Below, one piece after another: positions 25,579-33,573 of a DNA stretch of 34,910 bases. The number at the start of each line of letters is the position of its first letter. The first letter of the stretch is position 1. This DNA comes from Bacillota bacterium (GTDB lineage: Bacteria > Bacillota > Clostridia > Acetivibrionales > DSM-1351), in assembly GCA_023392075.1 (NCBI GenBank), contig JAEVZU010000032.1, forward strand, positions 1 through 34,910. Direction: 5' to 3'. The notes under the pieces are model-generated. The model saw only the letters and a program-made list of their open reading frames with translations. It made no database searches and was not told the DNA's origin. The translations under genes were made by a program, and so were the position numbers.

Positions 25579-25612
25579 AAGGGATGGCCTCATAAGCCAT
25601 CCCTTAATTTAT
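25579..25612. terminator. Bidirectional terminator between clpC and the flavin reductase gene
   Basis: Stem AAGGGATGGC (25579-25588) / GCCATCCCTT (25596-25605) with a 7-nt loop is followed by AATTTAT. It lies between convergent genes, so it probably serves both, though the T-run is short on either side. Confidence 0.7.
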
Positions 25613-25627
25613 AGGGTATTACTGTGT

Positions 25628-26179
25628 TTATTTTATTTTGTTTCCTGCCTTGAAAACATCTCCTGTTTTCTGTCCCAGATTGTAATAATTGAAACCCATC
25701 AAAAAGGTGGGATCGACCTTTAAGGGATCGGGTTTCCCATTCGATAAACAGCGTTCGTCGGCGTAGGTGGATAAAATCTCACCAAAGAAGACATCAAAAC
25801 CGTTGACCGAAGTGGTTTGAATAACCTTACACAGGTAATTCATAGGGCATTCGCTTATCATTGGGGTATTGGCAATACAATCGTAAAATGCTGTGAAAAG
25901 CTGCGATTTATCGGTGGTATGACCTGATACCATGCCGCAGTAATCAGTTTTTTCAATCATAGAAGCATCAGGAATATTAATACTGAAATAACCGCTTTCT
26001 TTTACACCTATTGTAGTGTAATGGGTGCTTTTTAATGAGATATAAAACACCGGTCCCTTGCATACAACTCCAAATGCTCCAATGGTTGCATAGTTTGGCT
26101 TACCATTAACATTTGCACCTGCAATTACAATCGGAGTCGGGTTTATCATAGGATAGTCTATTATTTTTACTTTATTCAA
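25628..26179 (-). CDS. Flavin reductase-like FMN-binding split-barrel protein
   Basis: This 183-aa protein matches the flavin reductase domain family of small cytoplasmic split-barrel FMN proteins. Seen features are the opening PTPIVIAGANVNGKPNYATIG, a central VFYISLKSTHYTT and SGYFSINIP, and YCGMVSG. Relatives bind FMN and reduce flavins with NAD(P)H or act as flavoprotein oxidoreductases of unknown substrate. The open frame extends to 26212, but the minus-strand GGAGG ribosome site lies inside that extension, 9 nt before an in-frame TTG at 26179, which is taken as the start. A 20-nt palindrome lies 40 nt upstream of that start. Confidence 0.85.
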   Translation of the reverse strand: MNKVKIIDYPMINPTPIVIAGANVNGKPNYATIGAFGVVCKGPVFYISLKSTHYTTIGVKESGYFSINIPDASMIEKTDYCGMVSGHTTDKSQLFTAFYDCIANTPMISECPMNYLCKVIQTTSVNGFDVFFGEILSTYADERCLSNGKPDPLKVDPTFLMGFNYYNLGQKTGDVFKAGNKIK

Positions 26180-26218
26180 TGTATAAAACCTCCAGTTATA
26201 AATATTTTGCATGGCTGC

Positions 26219-26238
26219 CAGCTATATTAATATAGCTG
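26219..26238. promoter_or_regulatory. Perfect 20-nt palindrome upstream of the flavin reductase gene
   Basis: CAGCTATATTAATATAGCTG is self-complementary over its full length with no loop. A gapless palindrome fits a dimeric repressor operator better than a hairpin. No regulator gene adjoins it. Confidence 0.5.
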
Positions 26239-26328
26239 ATTCATTGAACAAAGTATAGACTTTTTAATCTTAATCAGGTATTATATTGTACAAGTGCGCC
26301 CCTCGCTTATATTATTGCAGGGTATACT

Positions 26329-27585
26329 TTAATTCCCATTTTCCACATCACCTATACTGAGCTGCCTTGTGTGGGCAGTATGGCTCCACTCCTTGTTGTT
26401 CCTTTCCAGAAACCCCTGTAACGCTATTGGTGCCCAGGTGAGGCAATAAAACGGATAGATTACGAACCCTAAAAGTACCTTGATGTTAAACTTCTTTTCA
26501 GCCAAAATAACAAGAGGTCCATAAAGTATCTCAAACAGCCCCATCACATACCAGACCTGCACAGGAAATACATATTGTACGCTGAATAACGGAAATTCGG
26601 GAGAAACCGTCTGAATCCACATCATTATTGTCATCAGGCCTACAAAAATTAAACGTATCGGCTGAAACAGATAGAGAGCACAGTCAAGAGCTATCAGATC
26701 CCCCTGGGAAAAGGCCTGTCTGAAAAGTGGTCCGAGATATTTGGAAGCACAGTCGGCATGGCCTTGCATCCAACGCTTCCGCTGTCTCCAGGATTGTTTA
26801 AGAGTAATAGGTTTCTCGTCATAGACCACAGCCTTATGAGACCAGGCTATTTTAATCCCGTTCAGAGCCAGTTTCATTGTATATTCCAGGTCTTCGGTAA
26901 GGCAGGTTGCACCCCATTTCAATTCGTTCAGTACATTTGTATCCACACAGAAGCCTGTACCGCACAAACCGCAGCTAAGCCTGAGATAGTACCTCGGCAG
27001 CTGGAAAATACGGTTGGAAAGCCAGAAGGCAATGGAATACGAACAGGTAATCCAGCTGTCAAAAGGATTTTTGCTGTCAATATAACCCTGAACTACCTTA
27101 TGGCCCCGGCAAAGCTGTATATTCATTTCAGAAAGGAAATTCGGAGACACCAGATTATCGGCATCAAAAACAGCAACAGCATCATATCTGATATCCATTT
27201 TGAAAATTCTTTCAAACATCCACTCAAGAGCATGACCTTTACCTCGTTTTGCAGTATTCTCACGGATATGTACCTTGGCACCATGGGCTTCTGCAATCTT
27301 AACGGTATTGTCGGTGCAATTGTCGGCAATTACAAATACGTCAAACAATTCCCTCGGATAATTCTGTTTGAAAAGACTGTCAATTATATGGCTTATAACC
27401 AGTTCTTCGTTATGGGCTGCTACAACTACCGCAAATTTTTTTTCGGGTTTTATATCCTGAACATTATCCTTTTTCTTGATCCAGCCGAATATTGAAATTC
27501 CGAAAAAATAACAGCCTGCTATGAATATAATTACCTGAATCAATTCGCTGAAATAAAATATTGTGTAATATATAATAGTTTCCAT
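26329..27585 (-). CDS. Membrane GT2-family glycosyltransferase
   Basis: This 418-aa processive-type glycosyltransferase (COG1215-like) has an N-terminal transmembrane helix (about 12-33) and a cytoplasmic GT2 domain with AAHNEE (56-61), DNCTDNT (88-94), DAD (141-143), TED (230-232) and QRKRW (268-272). Two or three C-terminal transmembrane helices follow (from about 310). The D, DxD, TED, QxxRW set is that of cellulose, chitin and poly-N-acetylglucosamine synthases. A beta-linked extracellular or cell-surface glycan product is likely; the donor cannot be read from sequence. The start has GAAGGGATG upstream. It is divergent from the GH15 gene across a 166-nt spacer. Confidence 0.88.
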   Translation of the reverse strand: METIIYYTIFYFSELIQVIIFIAGCYFFGISIFGWIKKKDNVQDIKPEKKFAVVVAAHNEELVISHIIDSLFKQNYPRELFDVFVIADNCTDNTVKIAEAHGAKVHIRENTAKRGKGHALEWMFERIFKMDIRYDAVAVFDADNLVSPNFLSEMNIQLCRGHKVVQGYIDSKNPFDSWITCSYSIAFWLSNRIFQLPRYYLRLSCGLCGTGFCVDTNVLNELKWGATCLTEDLEYTMKLALNGIKIAWSHKAVVYDEKPITLKQSWRQRKRWMQGHADCASKYLGPLFRQAFSQGDLIALDCALYLFQPIRLIFVGLMTIMMWIQTVSPEFPLFSVQYVFPVQVWYVMGLFEILYGPLVILAEKKFNIKVLLGFVIYPFYCLTWAPIALQGFLERNNKEWSHTAHTRQLSIGDVENGN

Positions 27586-27667
27586 TTGATCATCCCTTCC
27601 CAGATAGTTTGCACAAGATTGAATAAAAATATTTATTTTGATCCAATTTGGCCGAAACTTAATATGC

Positions 27668-27673
27668 TATAAT
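27668..27673 (+). promoter_or_regulatory. Possible -10 of the GH15 gene
   Basis: TATAAT, 78 nt before the start codon. TTGGCC at 27648-27653 is only 14 nt upstream, too close to be a standard -35, so the promoter assignment is weak. Confidence 0.3.
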
Positions 27674-27751
27674 AAAACTTATCATAAAGATTATTAACCC
27701 GGTATTTAACAATTAGAAGCGGTGAGGAAATTATTCAACTCCGGAGGGTTT

Positions 27752-29686
27752 ATGCAAAAGTCCTACTATAACAATGCTATAACGGGAAATTCAGCCATGC
27801 TGGCAACCTTTAGCGACAGGGCGGAATTACTCAGACTATTCTGGCCCAATATTGATTTTATCCAGCAATTTGACAAACTACTGTGCGGGATCTATATAAA
27901 AAATATTAACGGCAGCACCGTATGGCTTAACGATCACAGGTGTGATCACAGCCAGGAGTATCTAACCGATACAAATATAATCAAAAGTACTGTTACCAAT
28001 TATTTTGATGGTTATAGAGCTGTGATATATGATTTTGTTCATCCTGACAAAGATGTACTGGTCAGAAAATGTGAAATTGAAAATTTGTCAAATGAGCCCA
28101 GAGAACTGGGGTTTGTTGTTTTTTCAGCCTCGGCGGATGCCAATCCTGATGTGGCGGGAGTTATGTTTGATTTTAAAAACGAGGCGCTGCTGCACTACAG
28201 GAGCGACAATTACATATCCGTTTTTTCCGACATACCCGTATGCGGATTTCAGCTGGGGAACAATGCCAATGACGCTGCTGTCAGTACCTATCTCTATGGA
28301 AAGGATCATATAGGGATGATGAAGGATGCGGCAGTATGCTGGGAACTTGGCAGCTTCGAAAAAAATCAGGTAAAAGCTTTCAATCTGTTTATATCGGCGG
28401 CTCACAGCCTGAGAGAGGGCAGGACTCTGATCAGAGACTGTAAAAATCTCGGAGCTTCACAGCTCTTCAGTGCCACCCAAAAATACTGGAGGGAATATAT
28501 TAACGGCTCGAGGCCGGTCAATACCGGCAACAGTTTGCTGGATAATCTCTATAAACGGTCTCTGCTGGTATTCAAACTAATGCATGATAAAAAAAGCGGA
28601 GGCTTGATGGCAGCTCCCGAATTTGACGAATATTTTACCAAATGCGGAAGATACGCTTACTGCTGGGGCAGAGATGCGGCTTTCATCACAGAGGCTCTTG
28701 ATAAGGCAGGCTTAAATGATTGTGTGGACAAGTTTTATAATTGGGCAGTAATGGTACAGGATGAGGATGGAAGCTGGCAGCAGAGATATCATATGGATGG
28801 AAACCTTGGGCCGTGCTGGGGACTTCAAATTGACGAAACCGGTACGATATTATGGGGTATGCTCAAGCATTACAATTACACAAAAAAAACCGAATTTCTG
28901 CATTATGTATGGGATAGTGTAAAGGCAGGGGCGGATTTTTTGAAGCAATTTCTGGATACCGATACAGGCTTGCCCAAGCCAAGTTTTGATTTGTGGGAGG
29001 AGAGACTGGGTGAACATGCATATTCATCGGCGGCGGTATTTGCAGGACTTGAAGCTGCTGCCGAAATAGCCGAAATACTCGGTAAGGCTGATGAAAACAG
29101 TCAAAGCTGGAAAAAGGCTGCCCATAATATTAAACAAGCTATAATTGACTGTTTCTGGAAGGAAGATTTCAAAAGATTTATCAGAAGTGTGAGAGTGAAG
29201 CTGAATGGCTACGGAGAGGAACCTTCACAGCATACGGTTCTTCTGGAGATAAATGAGAAAGGCTATGTCCGGGATTTCACCCTTGAAGATTGGATAGTTG
29301 ACGTCAGTCTGGTTGGACTAAGTGTTCCCTTTGAAGTATTTTGCGCTGAGGATGAAAGAATGAAAAGCACGGTAGCACTGGTGGAGCAAACACTGACCTC
29401 ACATGGTACAGGTGGCATTAAACGCTATGAAAATGATAGCTATATCGGCGGCAATCCATGGCTGCTAACAACTTTATGGGTTGCACTGTACCATGTAAAA
29501 ACAGGTAATTACGGCAGGGCAAAAGAATACCTTTTCTGGGCAGCCAACTGTAAAACAGAACTGGGGCTGCTGCCCGAACAGGTAAATAAGGAGACAGGCA
29601 AGCCGGAGTGGGTCATTCCGCTTACCTGGTCGCATGCTATGTATGTTCAAGTACTTTTAGAGCTTATCGATGCTGGAGTGCTTTGA
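27752..29686 (+). CDS. GH15 glucoamylase-like glycosidase, cytoplasmic
   Basis: This 644-aa protein has the GH15 layout: an N-terminal beta-sandwich (about 1-250) and an (alpha/alpha)6 barrel. The barrel carries GRDAAFITEAL, DGSWQQRYHMDG and the two catalytic acids, Glu416 in DLWEERLG (general acid) and Glu609 in LLPEQVN (base). GH15 enzymes release glucose from alpha-1,4/1,6-glucans or act on trehalose and dextran-type oligosaccharides by inversion. No signal peptide is present, so it works on internal glycogen or imported oligosaccharides. The open frame starts at a GTG at 27722, but GGAGGG sits directly before ATG 27752, preferred despite only 3-nt spacing. Confidence 0.85.
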   Translation: MQKSYYNNAITGNSAMLATFSDRAELLRLFWPNIDFIQQFDKLLCGIYIKNINGSTVWLNDHRCDHSQEYLTDTNIIKSTVTNYFDGYRAVIYDFVHPDKDVLVRKCEIENLSNEPRELGFVVFSASADANPDVAGVMFDFKNEALLHYRSDNYISVFSDIPVCGFQLGNNANDAAVSTYLYGKDHIGMMKDAAVCWELGSFEKNQVKAFNLFISAAHSLREGRTLIRDCKNLGASQLFSATQKYWREYINGSRPVNTGNSLLDNLYKRSLLVFKLMHDKKSGGLMAAPEFDEYFTKCGRYAYCWGRDAAFITEALDKAGLNDCVDKFYNWAVMVQDEDGSWQQRYHMDGNLGPCWGLQIDETGTILWGMLKHYNYTKKTEFLHYVWDSVKAGADFLKQFLDTDTGLPKPSFDLWEERLGEHAYSSAAVFAGLEAAAEIAEILGKADENSQSWKKAAHNIKQAIIDCFWKEDFKRFIRSVRVKLNGYGEEPSQHTVLLEINEKGYVRDFTLEDWIVDVSLVGLSVPFEVFCAEDERMKSTVALVEQTLTSHGTGGIKRYENDSYIGGNPWLLTTLWVALYHVKTGNYGRAKEYLFWAANCKTELGLLPEQVNKETGKPEWVIPLTWSHAMYVQVLLELIDAGVL

Positions 29687-29789
29687 GTTTAAAATAGTTG
29701 TAATACTAATTCCATGGTTGACCATGAGATTAAGATAAAATAACATTTTCTTAAGCCTAGAAACCATATTGTTCTCCCAAACACCATTG

Positions 29790-29847
29790 TTTACTTTACG
29801 TCCCTTACTAATATAGTATGAAGATTCAGTATTAATGTGTGAATCTT
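29790..29847 (+). promoter_or_regulatory. Candidate radA promoter and leader hairpin
   Basis: TTTACT (29790-29795), 16 nt, TATAGT (29812-29817). Just downstream AAGATTCA (29821-29828) pairs with TGAATCTT (29840-29847), ending 7 nt before the ribosome site AGGAG (29855-29859). The hairpin might tune radA translation. A further small palindrome CATGGT/ACCATG is at 29713-29726. Confidence 0.4.
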
Positions 29848-29859
29848 AGATAACAGGAG

Positions 29860-31248
29860 TTGATTAAAATTAAGAGTAAAACTATTTATAAGTGCGGCAA
29901 CTGCGGCTATGAGGCATCAAAATGGGTCGGGCGCTGTCCGGATTGTAACAACTGGAATACGCTTGAGGAAGTTTTGGTGGAGGCCAGGAAAAGCGGAAGA
30001 GCGGCTGCGCCTCGTGTAATAAAAAAAATAGCCCGGCTGACAGAGGTTAAAGCCAGCAACAGCGACCGCATTGTCACCGGCATAAATGAATTCAACAGGG
30101 TAATGGGCGGCGGGATTGTAAGGGATTCCATAACAATTATTACTGCAAAACCCGGTGCCGGAAAGTCGACTCTACTGCTGCAGGTTGCCGCTGACGTTGC
30201 TGCCGGCGGTTTAAAAGTGTTGTATGTGTCGGGAGAGGAAAGTGAGAGTCAGATCAAAAGCAGAGCCGACAGGCTTTTTGAGAGGATAGAAACGGGAGTA
30301 TGGGTATATTCCGACAACAGCATGGATAATGTTCTTGAGGTTGTGGGACAAGTAGATCCTGATCTTTTGATTGTTGACAGTATTCAAACCTTTATACTTG
30401 AAGGCTTTCCAGGTTCCCGCGCAGGATCTCCCACACAGACAATGGAGTGTGCAAATGAACTGCTGAAGCTGGCAAAGGATCCATCAAGACCACGTGCGGT
30501 CTTTTTGGTGGGGCAGATGAATAAAAACGAGGAAATAGCAGGTCTGCGTTCACTTGAACATCTTGTTGATGCAGTATTGATACTGGATGGGGACAATGAG
30601 GAGGAACTCAGAGGCTTGTCTGTATCAAAAAACAGGTTTGGAAGTACCTGGGAGAGAGGATATTTCTCCATGACCGAAAACGGATTGGTTTCAATAGATA
30701 ATCCATCGGAATTTTTTATGACTGTCAGAGATAAAAACGAGCAGGTATCCGGAAGTGCACTTACCGTAGTAAAGGATGGTTCCCGGCCTATAATAGTTGA
30801 GATAGAAAGCCTTGTATCAAAAACCTTTACTCCTTTCCCGTCAAGAATCGGTGAATGTGTACGCAGGGAACAGCTGAGCACTCTGATATCCATACTGGAG
30901 CAGAGAGGAAAGATCTCCCTGTATGATAAGGATGTGGTTATAAAAACCACAGGAGGTCTGAAATTTAAAGAGCCGGCGGTAAATCTGTCAATCATAATGA
31001 GCATTGTGTCTTCGGTGTACGACAAAGAGATACCGAATAGTACGGCATTTATATCAGATGTGGGCCTGACCGGTGAATTAAAAAAAGTACCATCCCTTGA
31101 GCTAAGAATAAGGGAGTTGGACAGAAGAGGCTTCAAAAAGGTTTACATAGCCGGAAATGCGCTTCTAAGATCCCAGGATATTAAGAACATAGAAATAGTT
31201 GAGTGCAAATCTCTTCAGGAAGTAATAAGGCGTGTTTTTCAAAATTGA
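29860..31248 (+). CDS. radA: RadA DNA repair / branch-migration ATPase
   Basis: This protein of about 462 aa has an N-terminal zinc finger (Cys12, 15, 26, 29, in CGNCGY...RCPDC) and a RecA-like ATPase with Walker A at AKPGAGKST (96-104). Most RadA proteins read GDPGIGKST there. The RadA signature KNRFG is at 257-261, and the Lon-like C-terminal domain runs from about residue 280. It promotes branch migration of recombination intermediates and repair. The TTG at 29860 touches the AGGAG site directly, so actual initiation may be at an in-frame ATT at 29869 (9-nt spacing), giving MKSKTIYKCGNC, which matches RadA N-termini better. Its presence downstream of clpC follows a common Firmicutes order, here interrupted by three genes. 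Confidence 0.93.
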   Translation: MIKIKSKTIYKCGNCGYEASKWVGRCPDCNNWNTLEEVLVEARKSGRAAAPRVIKKIARLTEVKASNSDRIVTGINEFNRVMGGGIVRDSITIITAKPGAGKSTLLLQVAADVAAGGLKVLYVSGEESESQIKSRADRLFERIETGVWVYSDNSMDNVLEVVGQVDPDLLIVDSIQTFILEGFPGSRAGSPTQTMECANELLKLAKDPSRPRAVFLVGQMNKNEEIAGLRSLEHLVDAVLILDGDNEEELRGLSVSKNRFGSTWERGYFSMTENGLVSIDNPSEFFMTVRDKNEQVSGSALTVVKDGSRPIIVEIESLVSKTFTPFPSRIGECVRREQLSTLISILEQRGKISLYDKDVVIKTTGGLKFKEPAVNLSIIMSIVSSVYDKEIPNSTAFISDVGLTGELKKVPSLELRIRELDRRGFKKVYIAGNALLRSQDIKNIEIVECKSLQEVIRRVFQN

Positions 31249-31278
31249 GAATTAATTCATATAATTTAAAAAAAGTTA

Positions 31279-31309
31279 TTGACTCTCCTGTTAGGTCCTG
31301 GTTTATTAT
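31279..31309 (+). promoter_or_regulatory. MerR-type promoter with 19-nt spacer
   Basis: TTGACT (31279-31284) and TATTAT (31304-31309) are 19 nt apart, the over-long spacing that MerR-family activators correct by DNA distortion. The spacer begins CTCCTG and has an imperfect CCT-GTT-AGG dyad at its centre. The encoded MerR protein is the natural candidate regulator (autoregulation). Confidence 0.7.
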
Positions 31310-31318
31310 ATCTTCAGT

Positions 31319-31370
31319 GGAGTTGACTCCTGCCGGAAAAAATTCCGGATCAGCAGGTTGAGGACCTCAA
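31319..31370 (+). other. Three consecutive palindromes in the merR leader
   Basis: GGAGT-TG-ACTCC (31319-31330), CCGGAA-AAAA-TTCCGG (31333-31348) and TTGAGG-A-CCTCAA (31358-31370) lie between the promoter and the start codon. They could be operators or leader hairpins. Confidence 0.6.
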
Positions 31371-31395
31371 ATATACATGTATCAAGGAGAATGTA

Positions 31396-32211
31396 ATGTT
31401 TAAAATCGGAGACTTTGCAAGGCTCAACAGAGTTTCAATAAAAACATTAAGACACTACGACAGCCTTGGATTATTGCAGCCTGAAAAAATCGATGCCTTT
31501 ACGGGCTACAGATACTATTCGGCCGGTCAGATGCCAAGATTGAACAAAATCCTGGCCTTGAAGGATATCTGCTTTTCTCTGGAGGAAATAGCTCTGATAC
31601 TGGATAAGGATATGACCTCTGAGCAAATTCATACATTGCTGGAGTTAAAGCATCTGGAATTGGTTGAAAAGATCCGGTCTGATCAGGAAAGGCTGTCTCG
31701 TGTTAAAAATTTAATGGAAATTTGTAAACAGGAGGCATTTTATATGAATTATGATATTGTGTTAAAAGAAATTGAACCTTTACAGGTAGCGTCAATAAGG
31801 GACTTCATACCCGAATACAGTCAGCAGGGACATCTCTGGAAGGAGTTGGGCCAATACCTTGAAAAATATAATGTCAAAGTTCTTCCCGGTTGTATGGTTA
31901 TTTACCATGACGGTGAACACACAGACGGTAAAATTGATGCTGAAATAATTGAACCGATCAGCGGGGGATTCCCTGAAAGCGACCGTATAAAGTGCAGGGT
32001 ACTCGAAGGAGTAAAAGAAATGGCAACACTGGTGCACAAGGGATCATACCAGACCTTGCATATGGCATATGCCGCAATCTCTAAATGGATTGAAGACAAT
32101 TCGTATGAAATTGTTCAACCTCCAAGAGAAATATATTTGAAGGGTGAATGGGCTACCGGTGATCCAAATGAGTTTATTACAGAGGTGCAGTTTCCTGTGA
32201 GAAAAAAATAA
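31396..32211 (+). CDS. MerR-family regulator with GyrI-like effector domain
   Basis: This 271-aa protein has a MerR winged-helix N-terminus (FKIGDFARLNRVSIKTLRHYDSLGLL), a coiled-coil dimerisation helix (about 80-115) and a C-terminal GyrI-like ligand-binding domain (from about 118). It resembles BmrR-type regulators, which bind hydrophobic cations and activate a multidrug exporter. No exporter adjoins it; the GNAT gene downstream lies behind a terminator. The start has AAGGAG 7 nt upstream. The promoter with a 19-nt spacer implies autoregulation. Confidence 0.9.
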   Translation: MFKIGDFARLNRVSIKTLRHYDSLGLLQPEKIDAFTGYRYYSAGQMPRLNKILALKDICFSLEEIALILDKDMTSEQIHTLLELKHLELVEKIRSDQERLSRVKNLMEICKQEAFYMNYDIVLKEIEPLQVASIRDFIPEYSQQGHLWKELGQYLEKYNVKVLPGCMVIYHDGEHTDGKIDAEIIEPISGGFPESDRIKCRVLEGVKEMATLVHKGSYQTLHMAYAAISKWIEDNSYEIVQPPREIYLKGEWATGDPNEFITEVQFPVRKK

Positions 32212-32286
32212 TATTTTAACGGTAAAAATAGTTATGTATTGACAGCATGGTAAAAATGTGAAAAAATTAATGAAAATGTGAGGTGC

Positions 32287-32337
32287 AAAGCCTCGTTTGC
32301 CAGTCACTTTTGTGGCAGGCAAACGAGGCTTTTTTTA
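32287..32337 (+). terminator. Strong intrinsic terminator after the MerR gene
   Basis: A 15-bp perfect stem AAAGCCTCGTTTGCC (32287-32301) / GGCAAACGAGGCTTT (32318-32332) continues into TTTT. An inner CAC/GTG pairing may close the loop. Confidence 0.95.
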
Positions 32338-32346
32338 AAAGATGGC

Positions 32347-32376
32347 TTGAATTCAAAATATATTAGTTCATAGGAT
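32347..32376 (+). promoter_or_regulatory. Candidate promoter for the GNAT gene
   Basis: TTGAAT (32347-32352), 18 nt, TAGGAT (32371-32376), directly after the terminator of the upstream gene. Confidence 0.4.
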
Positions 32377-32400
32377 TCTTAAAAAATAGAGGTGAATAGG

Positions 32401-32889
32401 ATGCCGGGTGATTTAAAGCCGGAGATGCACGTAGCCAGGGTTGACAGCGGTGACGTTGAATTTCTTGAACTGATAGCTCTGCTGGACGGGGAGCTGCAGG
32501 AGCGGAACGGGGAAGAACAGCAGCAGTATGATAAATATAACAGGGTTGACTATATAAAGGATGTTATACTAATCTATTCGGACAGTTCGGCCGTGGGCTG
32601 CGGAGCTTTCAAGGAATTTGACGCCAGCACTGTGGAAGTGAAACGTATTTTTGTCAGGAAAGAATATAGAAAGCAGGGTATTTCAAAATTGATTCTGAAA
32701 AATCTGGAACAGCTTGCAGAGGTCCGGGGATATAAGGCATGTATACTTGAGACCGGTTTGAGGCAGCTGGAAGCTATAAATTTATATAAGAGCAACGGAT
32801 ATAAAATCATAGATAATTACGGCCCTTATATAGGCATGGAAAACAGTATATGTATGAAAAAGGAGCTTAAAACTGCTACTGAAGGTTGA
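32401..32889 (+). CDS. GNAT-family N-acetyltransferase
   Basis: This 162-aa cytoplasmic enzyme transfers an acetyl group from acetyl-CoA. The core is visible as VEVKRIFVRKEYRKQGISKLIL, with the pyrophosphate-binding loop RKQGIS at 90-95, followed by the helix-strand segment GYKACILETG and YKSNGYKII. The N-terminal 60 residues are substrate-specific, so the target is not predictable; the family includes antibiotic, polyamine and protein acetylases. A GTG at 32392 is in frame but lies within the ribosome site AGAGGTG (32388-32394), so ATG 32401 is used. The isochorismatase-like gene begins 69 nt downstream and may share the message. Confidence 0.88.
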   Translation: MPGDLKPEMHVARVDSGDVEFLELIALLDGELQERNGEEQQQYDKYNRVDYIKDVILIYSDSSAVGCGAFKEFDASTVEVKRIFVRKEYRKQGISKLILKNLEQLAEVRGYKACILETGLRQLEAINLYKSNGYKIIDNYGPYIGMENSICMKKELKTATEG

Positions 32890-32958
32890 GTTTTTATAAA
32901 CATAAAATAAACAGGCATGCAGTGGATAAATAAATAGCAGGAAGAACGGGGGAGAAAT

Positions 32959-33495
32959 ATGAAAAAAACAGCATTGCTGATTATCGATGTTCAGGTTGCC
33001 ATGTTCTCATATGAAAACGAGTATCCTTATAATGGAGATGCGGTTCTGAACAATATCAGGCAAATACTTTTCAAGGCCAGAGAAAACAGTGTGCCGGTAA
33101 TTTTTGTTCAGCATACTGCAGCAGATGAATATCAAAAAGATACCGCAACCTGGCAGATATGTCCCCAAATAGCGCCATTGAAACAGGAATATATCGTGCA
33201 TAAAACTCAGAGGGATTCATTTTATAACACAAATCTAAAAGAAATATTGGATGAGCTTGGAATTAAAAAGTTGATAGTTGTGGGCATGCAAACAGAGTTT
33301 TGCGTTGATACTACCTGCAGGACAGCTTATTCGGCAGGGTATGAACTCACACTTATCAAGGATGCTCATACCACTTTTGACAGTCCGGTATTGCCGGCAG
33401 AACAAATTGTCAACCATCATAACTATGTATTAAACGGAATAGCCGCTCTCAGAACTGCCAAAGAAATTCTTGAGCAAATGGCAGCAATTGATTAA
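32959..33495 (+). CDS. Isochorismatase-like cysteine hydrolase
   Basis: This 178-aa protein has the full isochorismatase-family catalytic triad: Asp10 in LLIIDVQ, Lys82 in VHKTQRDSF and Cys115 in GMQTEFCVDTT. The following RTAYSAGYELTLIKDAHTTFDS is also typical. Family members hydrolyse small amides or related bonds (nicotinamide, N-carbamoyl compounds, peroxyureidoacrylate), and sequence alone does not choose between them. It is soluble and cytoplasmic. The ribosome site is a purine-rich GGGGGAG. The gene converges with the small minus-strand gene, a hairpin lying between them. Confidence 0.88.
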   Translation: MKKTALLIIDVQVAMFSYENEYPYNGDAVLNNIRQILFKARENSVPVIFVQHTAADEYQKDTATWQICPQIAPLKQEYIVHKTQRDSFYNTNLKEILDELGIKKLIVVGMQTEFCVDTTCRTAYSAGYELTLIKDAHTTFDSPVLPAEQIVNHHNYVLNGIAALRTAKEILEQMAAID

Positions 33496-33532
33496 ATTAG
33501 TCATGATATAAAAACCGATTTAAAGAATAAAG

Positions 33533-33569
33533 ATTGAATGAATAAAGGCCGGTGAATATAAACCGGCCC
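33533..33569 (-). terminator. Terminator of the small minus-strand gene
   Basis: GGCCGGT (33547-33553) pairs with ACCGGCC (33562-33568) over an 8-nt loop. Read on the minus strand it is followed by TTTATTCATT, so it better serves the minus gene, although both strands form the stem. Confidence 0.7.
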
Positions 33570-33573
33570 CGGA

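Noticed and set aside
26758..27495. 245-codon plus-strand ORF opposite the GT2 gene
   Set aside because: It mirrors the glycosyltransferase, whose motifs (DAD, TED, QxxRW) are intact, and it has no ribosome site or recognisable family.
30384..31136. 250-codon minus-strand ORF opposite radA
   Set aside because: Serine-rich, low-complexity antisense shadow of radA; no family features and no ribosome site.
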